Shown here piece after piece: positions 7,311 to 14,683 of a stretch of DNA of 14,870 nt. Below the pieces are notes generated by a model. The model searched no databases. It was not told the DNA's origin and worked only from the letters and a program-made list of their open reading frames with translations. This DNA is from AC-50 sp035640455. GTDB taxonomy: Bacteria > Actinomycetota > Thermoleophilia > Gaiellales > Gaiellaceae. Each line of letters starts with the position of its first letter. Position 1 is the first letter of the stretch. A program made the position numbers and the translations under genes. The stretch spans positions 1-14,870 of the forward strand of contig DASQWB010000112.1 of assembly GCA_035640455.1 (NCBI GenBank), in the 5' to 3' direction.

Positions 7311-8728
7311 GAGAAGCCCCGTACTTCGTTGACGTGGGCTACTCCGCCCGGGAGCTTCGTGATCCAGACGACGTAGTAGCGCGCCGCCGGCCCGTGGACC
7401 GGAAAGCTCGTCGACGAGCCGACGGTGCGTAGCGGAGACACGGGCGAGAACCGCCCGAACTCGGAGGAGCCGGACTCGATGCGCGCTGTGAAGCCGGGCG
7501 TGTCGGCTCGAAGCACGATCCGCCGCACATGCGCGTCCGAAGGCGCCGCGAGGACCAGCCCGACTCCGGCCTTCGTGAAGGAGTCGTAGTGCTCGGTCGT
7601 CCAGTATGTCGAGGGATCCTTGTCCGTCGCCTTCGGCGCGTCCTCGTCGTGCTCGGCGCCGTCGCCGTCGGGGTCGTAGGCGGTGACGCCGGTGAGCCGG
7701 ACCGGCTTTGCCGGCGGCGTCGGCTTCGATCCGCGATTCGCATGGTTGCCGGACCCGTGCGACGAGACGACGACGGCGACGACGGCCGCGAGCAGCGCGA
7801 CACCGAGCCCGACGAGAGCGAACGGCAGCACGCGCCGCCGGTGAGTCGCCGGCAGGATCGGCTCCCGCCGCACGAGTGTCACATCCTCGTCCGGCTCTTC
7901 TCCCAGCGCCGCGAGGCACGCTTCGAGCTCGGCCGCGAACGCGTCCATCGTCGGGAAGCGCGCCGCCGGATCCTTCTCGAGGGCGCGGTCGACGGCGCGG
8001 GCGACGCGCGCCGGGACGTCCGGCCGCCGCTCGCGCACGCTCGGCGCCGGCTCGTTCACGTGCCGCATCGCGACCGCGACGAAGCTCTCGCCGAGGAACG
8101 GCACCTCGCCCGTCAGGAGCTCGAAGAGGACGACGCCGAGCGAGTAGACGTCGGTCGCGCGGTCGACCTTGCCACCCTGGGCCTGCTCCGGCGCGACGTA
8201 GTTCGAGGTGCCGAGGACCATCCCCGTCTGCGTCACGCCCTGGATGTCGCGGGAGCGGGCGATGCCGAAGTCGGTCACCTTCGCGCGGCCGTCGCCGTTC
8301 AGGATTACGTTCTGCGGCTTGACGTCGCGATGCACGAGCCCGTGCTCGTGGGCGAAGGCGAGGCCGCGGGCGACCTGGAGCGCGATCTCGAGCGCAGGCC
8401 GCACCGGCAGCCGCCCTTCCTCCTCGAGGAGATCCTTGAGCGTCCGCCCCTCGACGAGCTCGAAGACGATGAACTGCCGCCCCTCGTCTTCGCCGCGGTC
8501 GATGACGGTGACGATGTTCGGGTGCGAGAGCTGCGCCACCACGCGGGCCTCGCGGCGAAAGCGCTCGACGTACCCCTCGTCGTCCGTGTAGTGCTCGTGC
8601 AGCACCTTGAGCGCGACCCTCCGCTCGAGCAGCCTGTCGCGCGCCCTGAAGACACTCGACATGCCGCCCGTGCCGACGAGCTCCTCGAGCTCGTAGCGCC
8701 CGGCGATGACCTCCCCCACCACGAGCAC
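7307..8728 (-). CDS. Transmembrane Ser/Thr protein kinase with discoidin-like extracellular domain
   Basis: A 473-residue receptor-type kinase. The kinase domain (about 11-272) is complete: glycine loop GTGGMSSVF (19-27), K41, HRDVKPQN at 133-140, DFG at 153-155, and APEQAQG after the activation loop. A single membrane helix spans about 300-321. The outer part (about 345-473) has no PASTA repeats. It begins with YDPDGDG and TDKDPSTYWTTEHY, then a beta-rich stretch ending in NEVRGF, resembling the F5/8-type C (discoidin) fold found in some actinobacterial kinases and in the C-terminus of the mycobacterial MurJ homologue. A carbohydrate or wall ligand is therefore plausible but unproven. The GTG start at 8728 has GGAG five bases before it. 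It is the last gene of a minus-strand operon, 34 bp after the membrane protein. Confidence 0.92.
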   Translation of the reverse strand: MLVVGEVIAGRYELEELVGTGGMSSVFRARDRLLERRVALKVLHEHYTDDEGYVERFRREARVVAQLSHPNIVTVIDRGEDEGRQFIVFELVEGRTLKDLLEEEGRLPVRPALEIALQVARGLAFAHEHGLVHRDVKPQNVILNGDGRAKVTDFGIARSRDIQGVTQTGMVLGTSNYVAPEQAQGGKVDRATDVYSLGVVLFELLTGEVPFLGESFVAVAMRHVNEPAPSVRERRPDVPARVARAVDRALEKDPAARFPTMDAFAAELEACLAALGEEPDEDVTLVRREPILPATHRRRVLPFALVGLGVALLAAVVAVVVSSHGSGNHANRGSKPTPPAKPVRLTGVTAYDPDGDGAEHDEDAPKATDKDPSTYWTTEHYDSFTKAGVGLVLAAPSDAHVRRIVLRADTPGFTARIESGSSEFGRFSPVSPLRTVGSSTSFPVHGPAARYYVVWITKLPGGVAHVNEVRGFS

Positions 8729-8762
8729 TGATTCTCCAGAAAGGCATCTCCGTAAGCCGGAA

Positions 8763-9242
8763 TCAACCGGCGAGGCGAATGAAGCCGCCGACGATTGCGC
8801 CGTAGGCGACGTGCGCGACCACCGTCGCGACGAGCGTCTGCCGGCCGTAGTTCACGAGGAGGAATCCCGGCGGCTCGAGCAGGGGCGCGGAGCCGGCCGC
8901 GTCGAAGCCGGACCCCATCCGCGGATGCACGGCCGGGAGCATGACGTTGACGAGCGCGCTGCCGGCGAAGAGCGCGTGGACGAGCCCGAAGCCCGCGCCG
9001 AGCAGGAAGCCGCTGTGGCCGACGACGCGGAAGACGACGTAGTAGCCGAGGGCGAAAAGCAGGCCGAAGACGAAGTGAAGTGCGTAGCCGGCCGCCTTCG
9101 CGCGCACGCGGTCCGTCGTCACGACCGTCCCGAGCAGGAAGGGAATGTCCATGCGCGTGAGCCCGAGCTCGCTCGCGGCCCGCAGCAGCGTCGTGAGCAC
9201 GATCGTCCCCACGATCCCTCCCGCGACGGCGCCCCAGATCAT
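8763..9242 (-). CDS. Small conserved membrane protein of unknown function
   Basis: A 159-residue protein with about four predicted membrane helices (near residues 4-23, 50-73, 78-104 and 137-157). I do not know a function. Distinctive features are RMDIPF near residue 30 followed by a TTDR motif, histidines inside or at the edge of helices (H56, H89, H144), a loop with HPRM (106-109), and EPPG plus NYG before the last helix. Such a pattern of conserved-looking polar residues suggests a real family rather than a random frame. The start overlaps the stop of the upstream GH15 gene as ATGA (9239-9242), so its translation is probably coupled to that gene. The kinase gene follows 34 bp later. Confidence 0.8.
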   Translation of the reverse strand: MIWGAVAGGIVGTIVLTTLLRAASELGLTRMDIPFLLGTVVTTDRVRAKAAGYALHFVFGLLFALGYYVVFRVVGHSGFLLGAGFGLVHALFAGSALVNVMLPAVHPRMGSGFDAAGSAPLLEPPGFLLVNYGRQTLVATVVAHVAYGAIVGGFIRLAG

Positions 9243-11041
9243 CGCCCGGCCTCCTGCGCCCGAGCGAACGAGACGGCCGCGTTGATCAGCGCGAGATGCG
9301 TCAGCGCCTGGGGGAAGTTGCCCAGGAACTCCCCGCTCTCTGGGTCGATCTCCTCGGCGTAGAGACCGACGTCGTTGGCGAGGCCGACGAGCTCGTCCAT
9401 AAGCTTCGCCGCCTCCTCCAGCCGTCCCTGCCGCGCGTAGGCATCGACGAGCCAGAAGGAGCAGGTGAGGAAGGCGCCCTCTTCGCCGCGAAGGCCGTCG
9501 TCGCTCCGGTAGCGACGGACGAACGGGCCCTCACGAAGCGTGCGCGCGACGGCGTCGACCGTCGCGAGCAGCCGTTCCGACCGAGGCTCGTCGTACCCCG
9601 CGACGACAACGAGCAGGAGCGAGGCGTCGAGCTCCTCGTCTTCCGCGATGCGGACGTAGCTCTTCGTCCGCTCCGACCAGCAAGCCGTCTCGACGAACTC
9701 CCGGATTCGCGCCGCCACCCGGCGCCAGCGCTCGACGTCACCCTTCACGAGCCCTTGGTCGTGGAGCGCGCAGAGCGACTCCAGCGCCACGGCGCACATC
9801 ATCTTCGATTGCGTGTAGTGCTTTGGCTCGCCGCGCACTTCCCAGATGCCGGCGTCCGGATGCATCCAGGTCTCGCAGACGAAGTCGGCGATGGCGGCGG
9901 CGCGCCGGCCGTGATCGCGGTCGAGGCCGCCATCGAATTCGGCGAAGCGACCGATCGCCTGAAGCACTTCGCCGTAGACGTCGAGCTGCGTCTGCGTGGA
10001 CGCGCCGTTGCCGACTCGAACCGGCCGGGAGCCGCGGTAGCCGTCCAGCGGAAGCGATCTCTCCTCCGTTTCGACGCCTCCGTCGAGCCGGTAGAGGACC
10101 TGGAGCCGAGGGTGCGTGAGCTGCGACGCGTGCAGCAGCCACCAGAAGAACGCCCGCGCCTCCCGCGAGCAGCCGAGCGCGAGCAGGGCCTCGAGCGTGA
10201 ACGCCGCGTCACGGGGCCACGCAAAGCGGTAGTCCCAGTTCCGCTCCCCTCGGATCTCCTCCGGGAGCGAGGTCGTCGCCGCAGCTGCGATCGCCCCAGA
10301 CGGCGCGAAGACGAGCAGCTTCAGCGCGAGCGCGCTTCGCAAGACGGCGTCGCGCCAGGCGCCGTCGTACTCTCGTCCCTCGGCCCATTCACGCCACGTC
10401 CGGGCCGTCGCCCGTAGCCGCTCCTCGACGTCGGCTCTGCTCGGCAGGACGAGCGGCTCCTGGTGCGCGGCGCTCAGCACGACGAGGCTCGTCTCTCCCT
10501 CGGTCGCCGTGAAGGAGCCTGCGATCGCCTCGCCGTCCCAGCCGGCAGTGCCTGCGGCCCAGGAGCAGACGGCGACGGCATCGCGGCCGTGGGTCGCGAC
10601 GGGGACGCCGGCCCGCTGCTCCCGCCTCGTCGGTCCGAGCGCGTAGTCGAACCGCGGCTCGACGAGCCACTCCATCGAGACCCGGCCCGAGAGCGCCTCG
10701 ACTCGCCGCGCGAGCTCGCGGTACGGGCTCAGCCCACGGCCGGGCAGCGTGAGCGCGTCGGTGACGCGAACGGCACCGGTCGCGGTCGTGAACGTCGTCT
10801 CGAGGACGTTCGTCTTCGCCACGTATCGACGCGCTGCGTCGAAGGGCGACGTGGGCCGCAGGACGAACGACCCGCCCCGCTCGGCGTCGAGCAGTGCTCC
10901 GAAGGTGCTCGGCGAATCGAGGTTCGGAAGGCAGAGCCAGTCGATCGCGCCGTCGCGAGCGACGAGCGCGACGGTGCGTCCGTCGCCGATCGCGGCGTAG
11001 TCGCGGATCGCGGCATACGCGCCGGCCCGCTCGTAGGGCAT
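9239..11041 (-). CDS. Glycoside hydrolase family 15 protein (glucoamylase/trehalase-like)
   Basis: A 600-residue protein with the usual GH15 layout. The N-terminal beta-sandwich starts with IRDYAAIGDGRTVALVARDG and IDWLCLPNLDSPS, followed by the (alpha/alpha)6 barrel. Catalytic-region signatures are RNWDYRFAWPRDA at 267-279 and YAEEID at 561-566, which carry the acid and base glutamates/aspartates of the family, and GNFPQALTH at 574-582. No signal peptide is visible, so it is probably cytoplasmic. Related actinobacterial proteins include the mycobacterial GH15 trehalase and uncharacterised glucan hydrolases. Substrate (trehalose, maltodextrin or another alpha-glucan) cannot be told from sequence. 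It lies 10 bp after the aminotransferase and overlaps the next gene by 4 bases. There is no clear Shine-Dalgarno, consistent with coupling. Confidence 0.9.
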   Translation of the reverse strand: MPYERAGAYAAIRDYAAIGDGRTVALVARDGAIDWLCLPNLDSPSTFGALLDAERGGSFVLRPTSPFDAARRYVAKTNVLETTFTTATGAVRVTDALTLPGRGLSPYRELARRVEALSGRVSMEWLVEPRFDYALGPTRREQRAGVPVATHGRDAVAVCSWAAGTAGWDGEAIAGSFTATEGETSLVVLSAAHQEPLVLPSRADVEERLRATARTWREWAEGREYDGAWRDAVLRSALALKLLVFAPSGAIAAAATTSLPEEIRGERNWDYRFAWPRDAAFTLEALLALGCSREARAFFWWLLHASQLTHPRLQVLYRLDGGVETEERSLPLDGYRGSRPVRVGNGASTQTQLDVYGEVLQAIGRFAEFDGGLDRDHGRRAAAIADFVCETWMHPDAGIWEVRGEPKHYTQSKMMCAVALESLCALHDQGLVKGDVERWRRVAARIREFVETACWSERTKSYVRIAEDEELDASLLLVVVAGYDEPRSERLLATVDAVARTLREGPFVRRYRSDDGLRGEEGAFLTCSFWLVDAYARQGRLEEAAKLMDELVGLANDVGLYAEEIDPESGEFLGNFPQALTHLALINAAVSFARAQEAGR

Positions 11042-11051
11042 GTCGCGGACG

Positions 11052-12374
11052 TTACGTCAGAGCGGCCTCGAGCGCCTGCTCCCAGACCTCGAGCGCCTCG
11101 TCGAGCTCCGCGTCGCTGACGACGAGCGGGCAGAGCACGCGGATGCAGTTCGAGTAGATCCCGGACTTGAGGAGCAGCAGGCCGCGCGCGGCTGCGGCCT
11201 CGGCGACCGCCGTCGCGAGCTCGGGCGCCGGCTGCATCGTCTCGCGGTCGGCGACGAACTCGATCGCGAGCATCGCGCCGAGCCCGCGGACGTCGCCGAT
11301 CGCCGGAAAGCGGTCCTGCCAGCGCACCATCCGCTCGCGCATGGTCTCGCCGATCGCCCCCGCGCGCTCGACGAGTCCCTCCTCCTCGAAGACGTCGAGG
11401 ACGGCCAGCGCGGCCGCCTGCGCGATCGGGTTGCCGACGTAGGTGCCGCCGATCGCGGAGTCGGGCGGCGCGTCCATGATCTCGGCGCGGCCGATCACCC
11501 CCGAGAGCGGGAGGCCGGCGGCGATCGACTTCGCGACGACCATGAGGTCGGGCTCGACGCCGTAGTGCTCGACCGCCCACATGCGACCGGTCCGTCCGTA
11601 GCCCGTCTGCACCTCGTCGACGACGAGCACGATCCCGTTCTCGTCGCAGATCCGACGCACTCCGCGCAGGAACTCGCGCGGCGCGACGACGAAGCCGCCC
11701 TCGCCCTGCACGGGCTCGATGACGATCGCCGCCACCTGCTCGGCCGCGACCTGCGTCACGAGCGCCCGCCCGAGGTCGCCGAGCGCCTTGGCCGCCGTCG
11801 GGCCACGGTAGTCCTGCGCGAACGGGAGCCGGTACACCTCCGGCGCGAACGGCCCGAGGCCCGCCTTGTAGGGGTGCGTCTTCGAGGTGAGGCTCATCGA
11901 GAGCAGCGTCCGCCCGTGGAAGCCGCCCTCGAAGGCGATCACGGCGGGCCGCTTCGTGTACGAGCGGGCGAACTTGATCGCGTTCTCGATCGCCTCCGTG
12001 CCCGCGTTGAAGAAGGCGGCACGGGTCTCGCCGCCGATCGGCGCGAGGCCGCAGAGCCGCTCGGCGAGCGTGACGTAGACCTCGTACGCGACGATCGTGA
12101 AGTCGGTGTGGCTGAAGCGCTCGAGCTGCTCCTGCGCCGCCGCGACCACACGCGGGTGCGAGTGACCGACGTTGAGGCAGCCCACCCCGCCGGTGAAGTC
12201 GAGGAACGTGTTCCCGTCGACGTCGGTGACGAGGACGCCGTGGCCCTCCTGGATCGCGATGGGCAGGTAGACCGAGAGCGGCTCGGCCACGGCCCGCTCC
12301 TTGCGCGCCAGGATCTCGCGCGAGCGGGGCCCGGGGATCTCCGTCTTGAGCTCGATCGAGCGTGTCGTAGCCAT
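11052..12374 (-). CDS. gabT: Class-III aminotransferase, 4-aminobutyrate transaminase type
   Basis: A pyridoxal-phosphate enzyme, probably moving the amino group of GABA (or a similar omega-amine) to 2-oxoglutarate. Typical elements are KTEIPGPRSREILARKE at the N-terminus, DVDGNTFLDFTGGVGCLNVGH, NAGTEAIENAIK, IVIEPVQGEGGF, DEVQTGYGRTG and VVAKSIAAGLPL. In the last, the lysine (K282 counted from this start) forms the Schiff base. Length (440) is normal. I choose ATG 12374 because TATGGT, fitting TANNNT, ends seven bases before it, which would give a leaderless message. ATG 12386 is in frame and would add MVND. Neither start has a Shine-Dalgarno. It is first in the minus-strand operon and divergent from the endonuclease V-like gene. 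Substrate assignment among class-III enzymes is moderately sure. Confidence 0.88.
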   Translation of the reverse strand: MATTRSIELKTEIPGPRSREILARKERAVAEPLSVYLPIAIQEGHGVLVTDVDGNTFLDFTGGVGCLNVGHSHPRVVAAAQEQLERFSHTDFTIVAYEVYVTLAERLCGLAPIGGETRAAFFNAGTEAIENAIKFARSYTKRPAVIAFEGGFHGRTLLSMSLTSKTHPYKAGLGPFAPEVYRLPFAQDYRGPTAAKALGDLGRALVTQVAAEQVAAIVIEPVQGEGGFVVAPREFLRGVRRICDENGIVLVVDEVQTGYGRTGRMWAVEHYGVEPDLMVVAKSIAAGLPLSGVIGRAEIMDAPPDSAIGGTYVGNPIAQAAALAVLDVFEEEGLVERAGAIGETMRERMVRWQDRFPAIGDVRGLGAMLAIEFVADRETMQPAPELATAVAEAAAARGLLLLKSGIYSNCIRVLCPLVVSDAELDEALEVWEQALEAALT

Positions 12375-12430
12375 GTCGTTGACCATACAAGAACAGACGG
12401 CCGGTCCGTATGCGTGAATAGAGACCTTGC
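12375..12430. promoter_or_regulatory. Short divergent promoter region
   Basis: Only about 56 bp separate the two divergent starts, so both promoters must lie here and in the gene ends. On the minus strand TATGGT fits TANNNT seven bases before ATG 12374. On the plus strand TAGAGA (12419-12424) is six bases before ATG 12431. Neither side shows a Shine-Dalgarno or a good -35, which fits leaderless transcripts. The assignment is by pattern only. Confidence 0.4.
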
Positions 12431-13102
12431 ATGTCCTGGCCCGCGACCAAGCAGGCGCTGATCGACCACCAGGTGGCGCTCGGGCGCGCGACGCCGCCGC
12501 CTTGGCGACCGGAAGACGGCGGCGCGGTCGGCGGCTGCTTCGTCTGCTTCACCCGAGGACCGAGCGGCCCGGGGCGCGCCGGCGAGCGCGGCTGGGCCGG
12601 CGCGGCAGTCGTGCGCGACGGGACGCTTGCGGCCACGGCCGTGGTGGAGGGAACGGCCGGAGCTCCCTACGAGGAGGGCTTGCTCGCGCTGCGCGAGGGC
12701 CCGCTGCTCGAAGCGGCGATCCGGGCCCTTGAAGAACCGCCCGACGTGCTGCTCGTCAACGCAACCGGCCGCGACCACCCACGCCGTGCCGGCCTCGCGG
12801 TCCACCTCGGCGCAATGCTGGAGCTGCCGACGATCGGCGTCACGCACCGGCCGTTGCTCGCGACGGGAGCCTGGCCCGACGACGCACACGGAGCGACCGC
12901 GCCGCTCGAGCTCGACGGCGAGCTGGTCGGTCGTTGGGTCCGCACCCGCGCCGGACGGCGCCCACTCGCCGTCCACGCCGCCTGGCGCACCGATCCGGAC
13001 CTCGCAACCCGGCTCGTGCTCGACCAGTGCGGGGCGAGGACGCCGGAGCCTCTCCGCCAGGCACGAAGAGTCGCTCGCCGCATGCGCTCCGGACACGCCT
13101 AG
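12431..13102 (+). CDS. Endonuclease V-like protein with degenerate active site
   Basis: A 223-residue protein that lines up along its length with endonuclease V (Nfi), which nicks DNA or RNA 3' to deoxyinosine/inosine. Shared landmarks are the GG...F strand at 34-40, the LREGP helix at 87-91, HPRRAGLAVHLG at 116-127, LPTIGV at 132-137 and RTPEPLRQA near the end. The catalytic set is mostly gone. The first metal Asp (GxDV in the family) is F37, the VDG Asp is N110, and the Lys after IGVA is H139. Only the Glu of the REGP motif (E89) and H116 remain. The frame is intact, so this is more likely a divergent family member with a changed job (inosine binding?) than a pseudogene. Nuclease activity is doubtful. 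Annotating it simply as nfi would mislead. Confidence 0.75.
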   Translation: MSWPATKQALIDHQVALGRATPPPWRPEDGGAVGGCFVCFTRGPSGPGRAGERGWAGAAVVRDGTLAATAVVEGTAGAPYEEGLLALREGPLLEAAIRALEEPPDVLLVNATGRDHPRRAGLAVHLGAMLELPTIGVTHRPLLATGAWPDDAHGATAPLELDGELVGRWVRTRAGRRPLAVHAAWRTDPDLATRLVLDQCGARTPEPLRQARRVARRMRSGHA

Positions 13103-13105
13103 AAT
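13100..13105 (+). promoter_or_regulatory. -10 box of a probable leaderless dcd promoter
   Basis: TAGAAT fits the actinobacterial -10 consensus. Exactly six bases (13106-13111) separate it from GTG 13112, which puts the expected transcription start on the G of the start codon. There is no Shine-Dalgarno. The TAG of this box is also the stop codon of the preceding gene. No good -35 is seen about 17 bp upstream. Confidence 0.6.
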
Positions 13106-13111
13106 CGCCGC

Positions 13112-14629
13112 GTGGTCCTCTCCGACCGGACGATCCGCCGCCTGATCGCCGAGGGCCGCATCGCCATCGACCCCTACGACGAGAGCCTGCTCCAGCCCTC
13201 GAGCGTCGACGTGCGCGTCGACCGCTACTTCCGCGTCTTCCACAACAGCCGCTACGGCTTCATCGACGTGAAGGAGCCCCAGGACGACCTCACCGAGCTC
13301 GTCGAGATGACGGATGAAACGCCGTTCATCCTCCACCCCGGCGAGTTCGTCCTCGGCTCGACCCTCGAGCGCCTGCGCCTGCCGGACGACCTCGTCGCCC
13401 GGCTCGAAGGGAAGTCGTCGCTGGGGCGCCTCGGGCTGCTGATCCACTCGACGGCGGGCTTCATCGATCCGGGCTGGGACGGTCACGTCACGCTCGAGCT
13501 CTCGAACGTCGCCAACCTCCCCATCACGATCTACCACGGGATGAAGATCGGCCAGCTCTCGTTCGTCCGGCTCACCGAGCCGGCGGAGGCACCCTACGGG
13601 ACCGGCGGCCTCGGCTCGAAGTACCAGGGCCAGAAGGGGCCGACGCCGTCGCGGTACTGGCAGAACTTTCGCGCGGAGCGCGAAAGTGACGAGGGCCGTA
13701 GCCGCGGAGGCCCCCGTCAACTTCCGGGAAGAAGAGGGGTCGTGACCGTCCTCGTCACCGGCGGGACCGGCTTCGTCGGCACGGGGATCGTGCACGCGCT
13801 CCGCGCCGAAGACCGCGCGGTCCGCTGTCTCGTCCGCGACCCTCGCAAGGGCTCGACGCTCGCGAGCTGGGGCTGCGAGCTCGTCGAGGGGGACATGACC
13901 GACGCTGCGTCCTTGCGCCGTGCCGTCGACGGCTGCGACCGCGTCATCCACCTCGTCGCGATCCGGTCGGGCCGGCGGAGCGAGTTCGAGCGGCTGATGG
14001 AGCAGGGGACACGCGACCTCGTCGCCGCGGCGCGCGAGGCCGGGGTCGGCCGTTTCGTGCTCATGAGCGCCCTCGGCGTGAGCGAGGAGACGAAGGATCT
14101 CGTCCCCTACTACCACGCCAAGTGGGACATGGAGCAGACGATCGAGGCTTCGGGGCTCGAGCACGTGATCTTCCGCCCGAGCTTCATCTTCGCCGAGGAG
14201 GGCGGGGCGCTCGGCGAGTTCAAGCGGGTCGTGAAGCTCTCGCCGGTCACGCCGGTCGTCGGGTCGGGCGAGCAGCGGCTCCAGCCGATCTGGCGCGACG
14301 ACGTCGCCGCCTACTTCGCGAAGGGGCTCGACCTGCCGGAGGCCGCGAACCGGACCTTCGAGCTCGGCGGTCCGGACGTCGTCACCTGGGAGGAGTTCTG
14401 GCGGCGCCTGCGCCGGGCGCTCCGCGTACGCCGGCCGCTCGTCCACGTCCCGGTCCCACTGCTGCGCGTGCAGGCCACGCTCCTCGAGGCGCTGCCGAAT
14501 CCGCCGCTGACGCGCGACCTCCTGAAGATGCTCCTCGCCGGCGACAACGTCGTCTCGGACACGGCCGCCGTGGAGACCTTCCGGCTCCCGCTCGTCCCGC
14601 TCGACGAACAGCTCCGCCGCGCGACGTGA
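13112..14629 (+). CDS. dcd: dCTP deaminase (dUTP-forming/bifunctional) joined in frame to an NDUFA9-like short-chain dehydrogenase
   Basis: One uninterrupted 505-codon frame carries two usually separate proteins. Residues 1-186 are a whole dCTP deaminase, closely like the mycobacterial bifunctional deaminase/dUTPase that turns dCTP into dUMP for thymidylate synthesis. Examples are QPSSVDVRVD, HPGEFVLGSTLE, GKSSLGRLGLLIHSTAGFID, TLELSNVANLPIT and the GPTPSRYWQNF ending. Residues 187-210 are an Arg/Gly-rich linker encoded by inverted repeats. Residues 211-505 are an atypical short-chain dehydrogenase: nucleotide-binding GGTGFVG, then LVEGDMTD, VIHLVA, and YYHAKW carrying the Tyr/Lys pair. This resembles NDUFA9-type, NAD(P)-binding proteins. 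It could be a real fusion, or two genes whose separating stop was lost or mis-sequenced. GTG 13742 could start the second protein alone. The GTG start at 13112 fits a leaderless message. Confidence 0.85.
   Translation: MVLSDRTIRRLIAEGRIAIDPYDESLLQPSSVDVRVDRYFRVFHNSRYGFIDVKEPQDDLTELVEMTDETPFILHPGEFVLGSTLERLRLPDDLVARLEGKSSLGRLGLLIHSTAGFIDPGWDGHVTLELSNVANLPITIYHGMKIGQLSFVRLTEPAEAPYGTGGLGSKYQGQKGPTPSRYWQNFRAERESDEGRSRGGPRQLPGRRGVVTVLVTGGTGFVGTGIVHALRAEDRAVRCLVRDPRKGSTLASWGCELVEGDMTDAASLRRAVDGCDRVIHLVAIRSGRRSEFERLMEQGTRDLVAAAREAGVGRFVLMSALGVSEETKDLVPYYHAKWDMEQTIEASGLEHVIFRPSFIFAEEGGALGEFKRVVKLSPVTPVVGSGEQRLQPIWRDDVAAYFAKGLDLPEAANRTFELGGPDVVTWEEFWRRLRRALRVRRPLVHVPVPLLRVQATLLEALPNPPLTRDLLKMLLAGDNVVSDTAAVETFRLPLVPLDEQLRRAT
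13665..13731 (+). repeat. Three successive inverted repeats inside the dcd-SDR linker
   Basis: First, ACTTTCGCGC (13665-13674) pairs perfectly with GCGCGAAAGT (13678-13687) around GGA. Second, GACGAGGGCC (13688-13697) pairs with GGCCCCCGTC (13709-13718) with one mismatch. Third, CTTCC (13721-13725) pairs with GGAAG (13727-13731). They lie back to back, immediately after the conserved Dcd end and just before the internal GTG. That is where terminator or processing hairpins between two genes would normally sit. Confidence 0.75.
13733..13744 (+). promoter_or_regulatory. Possible internal ribosome binding site and GTG start of the SDR part
   Basis: A purine-rich AGAGGGG (13733-13739) stands just before the in-frame GTG at 13742, which would begin VTVLVTGGTGFVG, the expected N-terminus of a stand-alone short-chain dehydrogenase. 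The Shine-Dalgarno match is modest and the spacing is short, so this is possible rather than clear. Confidence 0.4.
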
Positions 14630-14641
14630 AGTGCGGAGCCG

Positions 14642-14675
14642 ACAAAAGAAAGGGGGCCGCGCGAAGGCGGCCCCC
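14642..14675 (-). terminator. Strong intrinsic terminator reading on the minus strand
   Basis: GGGGGCCGC (14652-14660) and GCGGCCCCC (14667-14675) form a perfect 9-bp GC stem with a six-base loop. The A-rich flank at 14642-14651 becomes the U-rich tail TTTCTTTTGT on the minus strand. On the plus strand the hairpin is 22 bases after the SDR stop but lacks a U-tail, so it may also end that message weakly. The orientation implies a minus-strand transcript entering from the right. Confidence 0.75.
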
Positions 14676-14683
14676 GATCCGGC

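Noticed and set aside
7529..8731. A 400-codon plus-strand open frame opposite the second kinase
   Set aside because: It is the antisense shadow of an intact kinase. Composition is biased and no motif is present.
11939..14446. An 835-codon minus-strand open frame across the endonuclease V-like and dcd genes
   Set aside because: Its translation is charged low-complexity sequence with no domain, and it crosses a promoter region and several well-supported genes.
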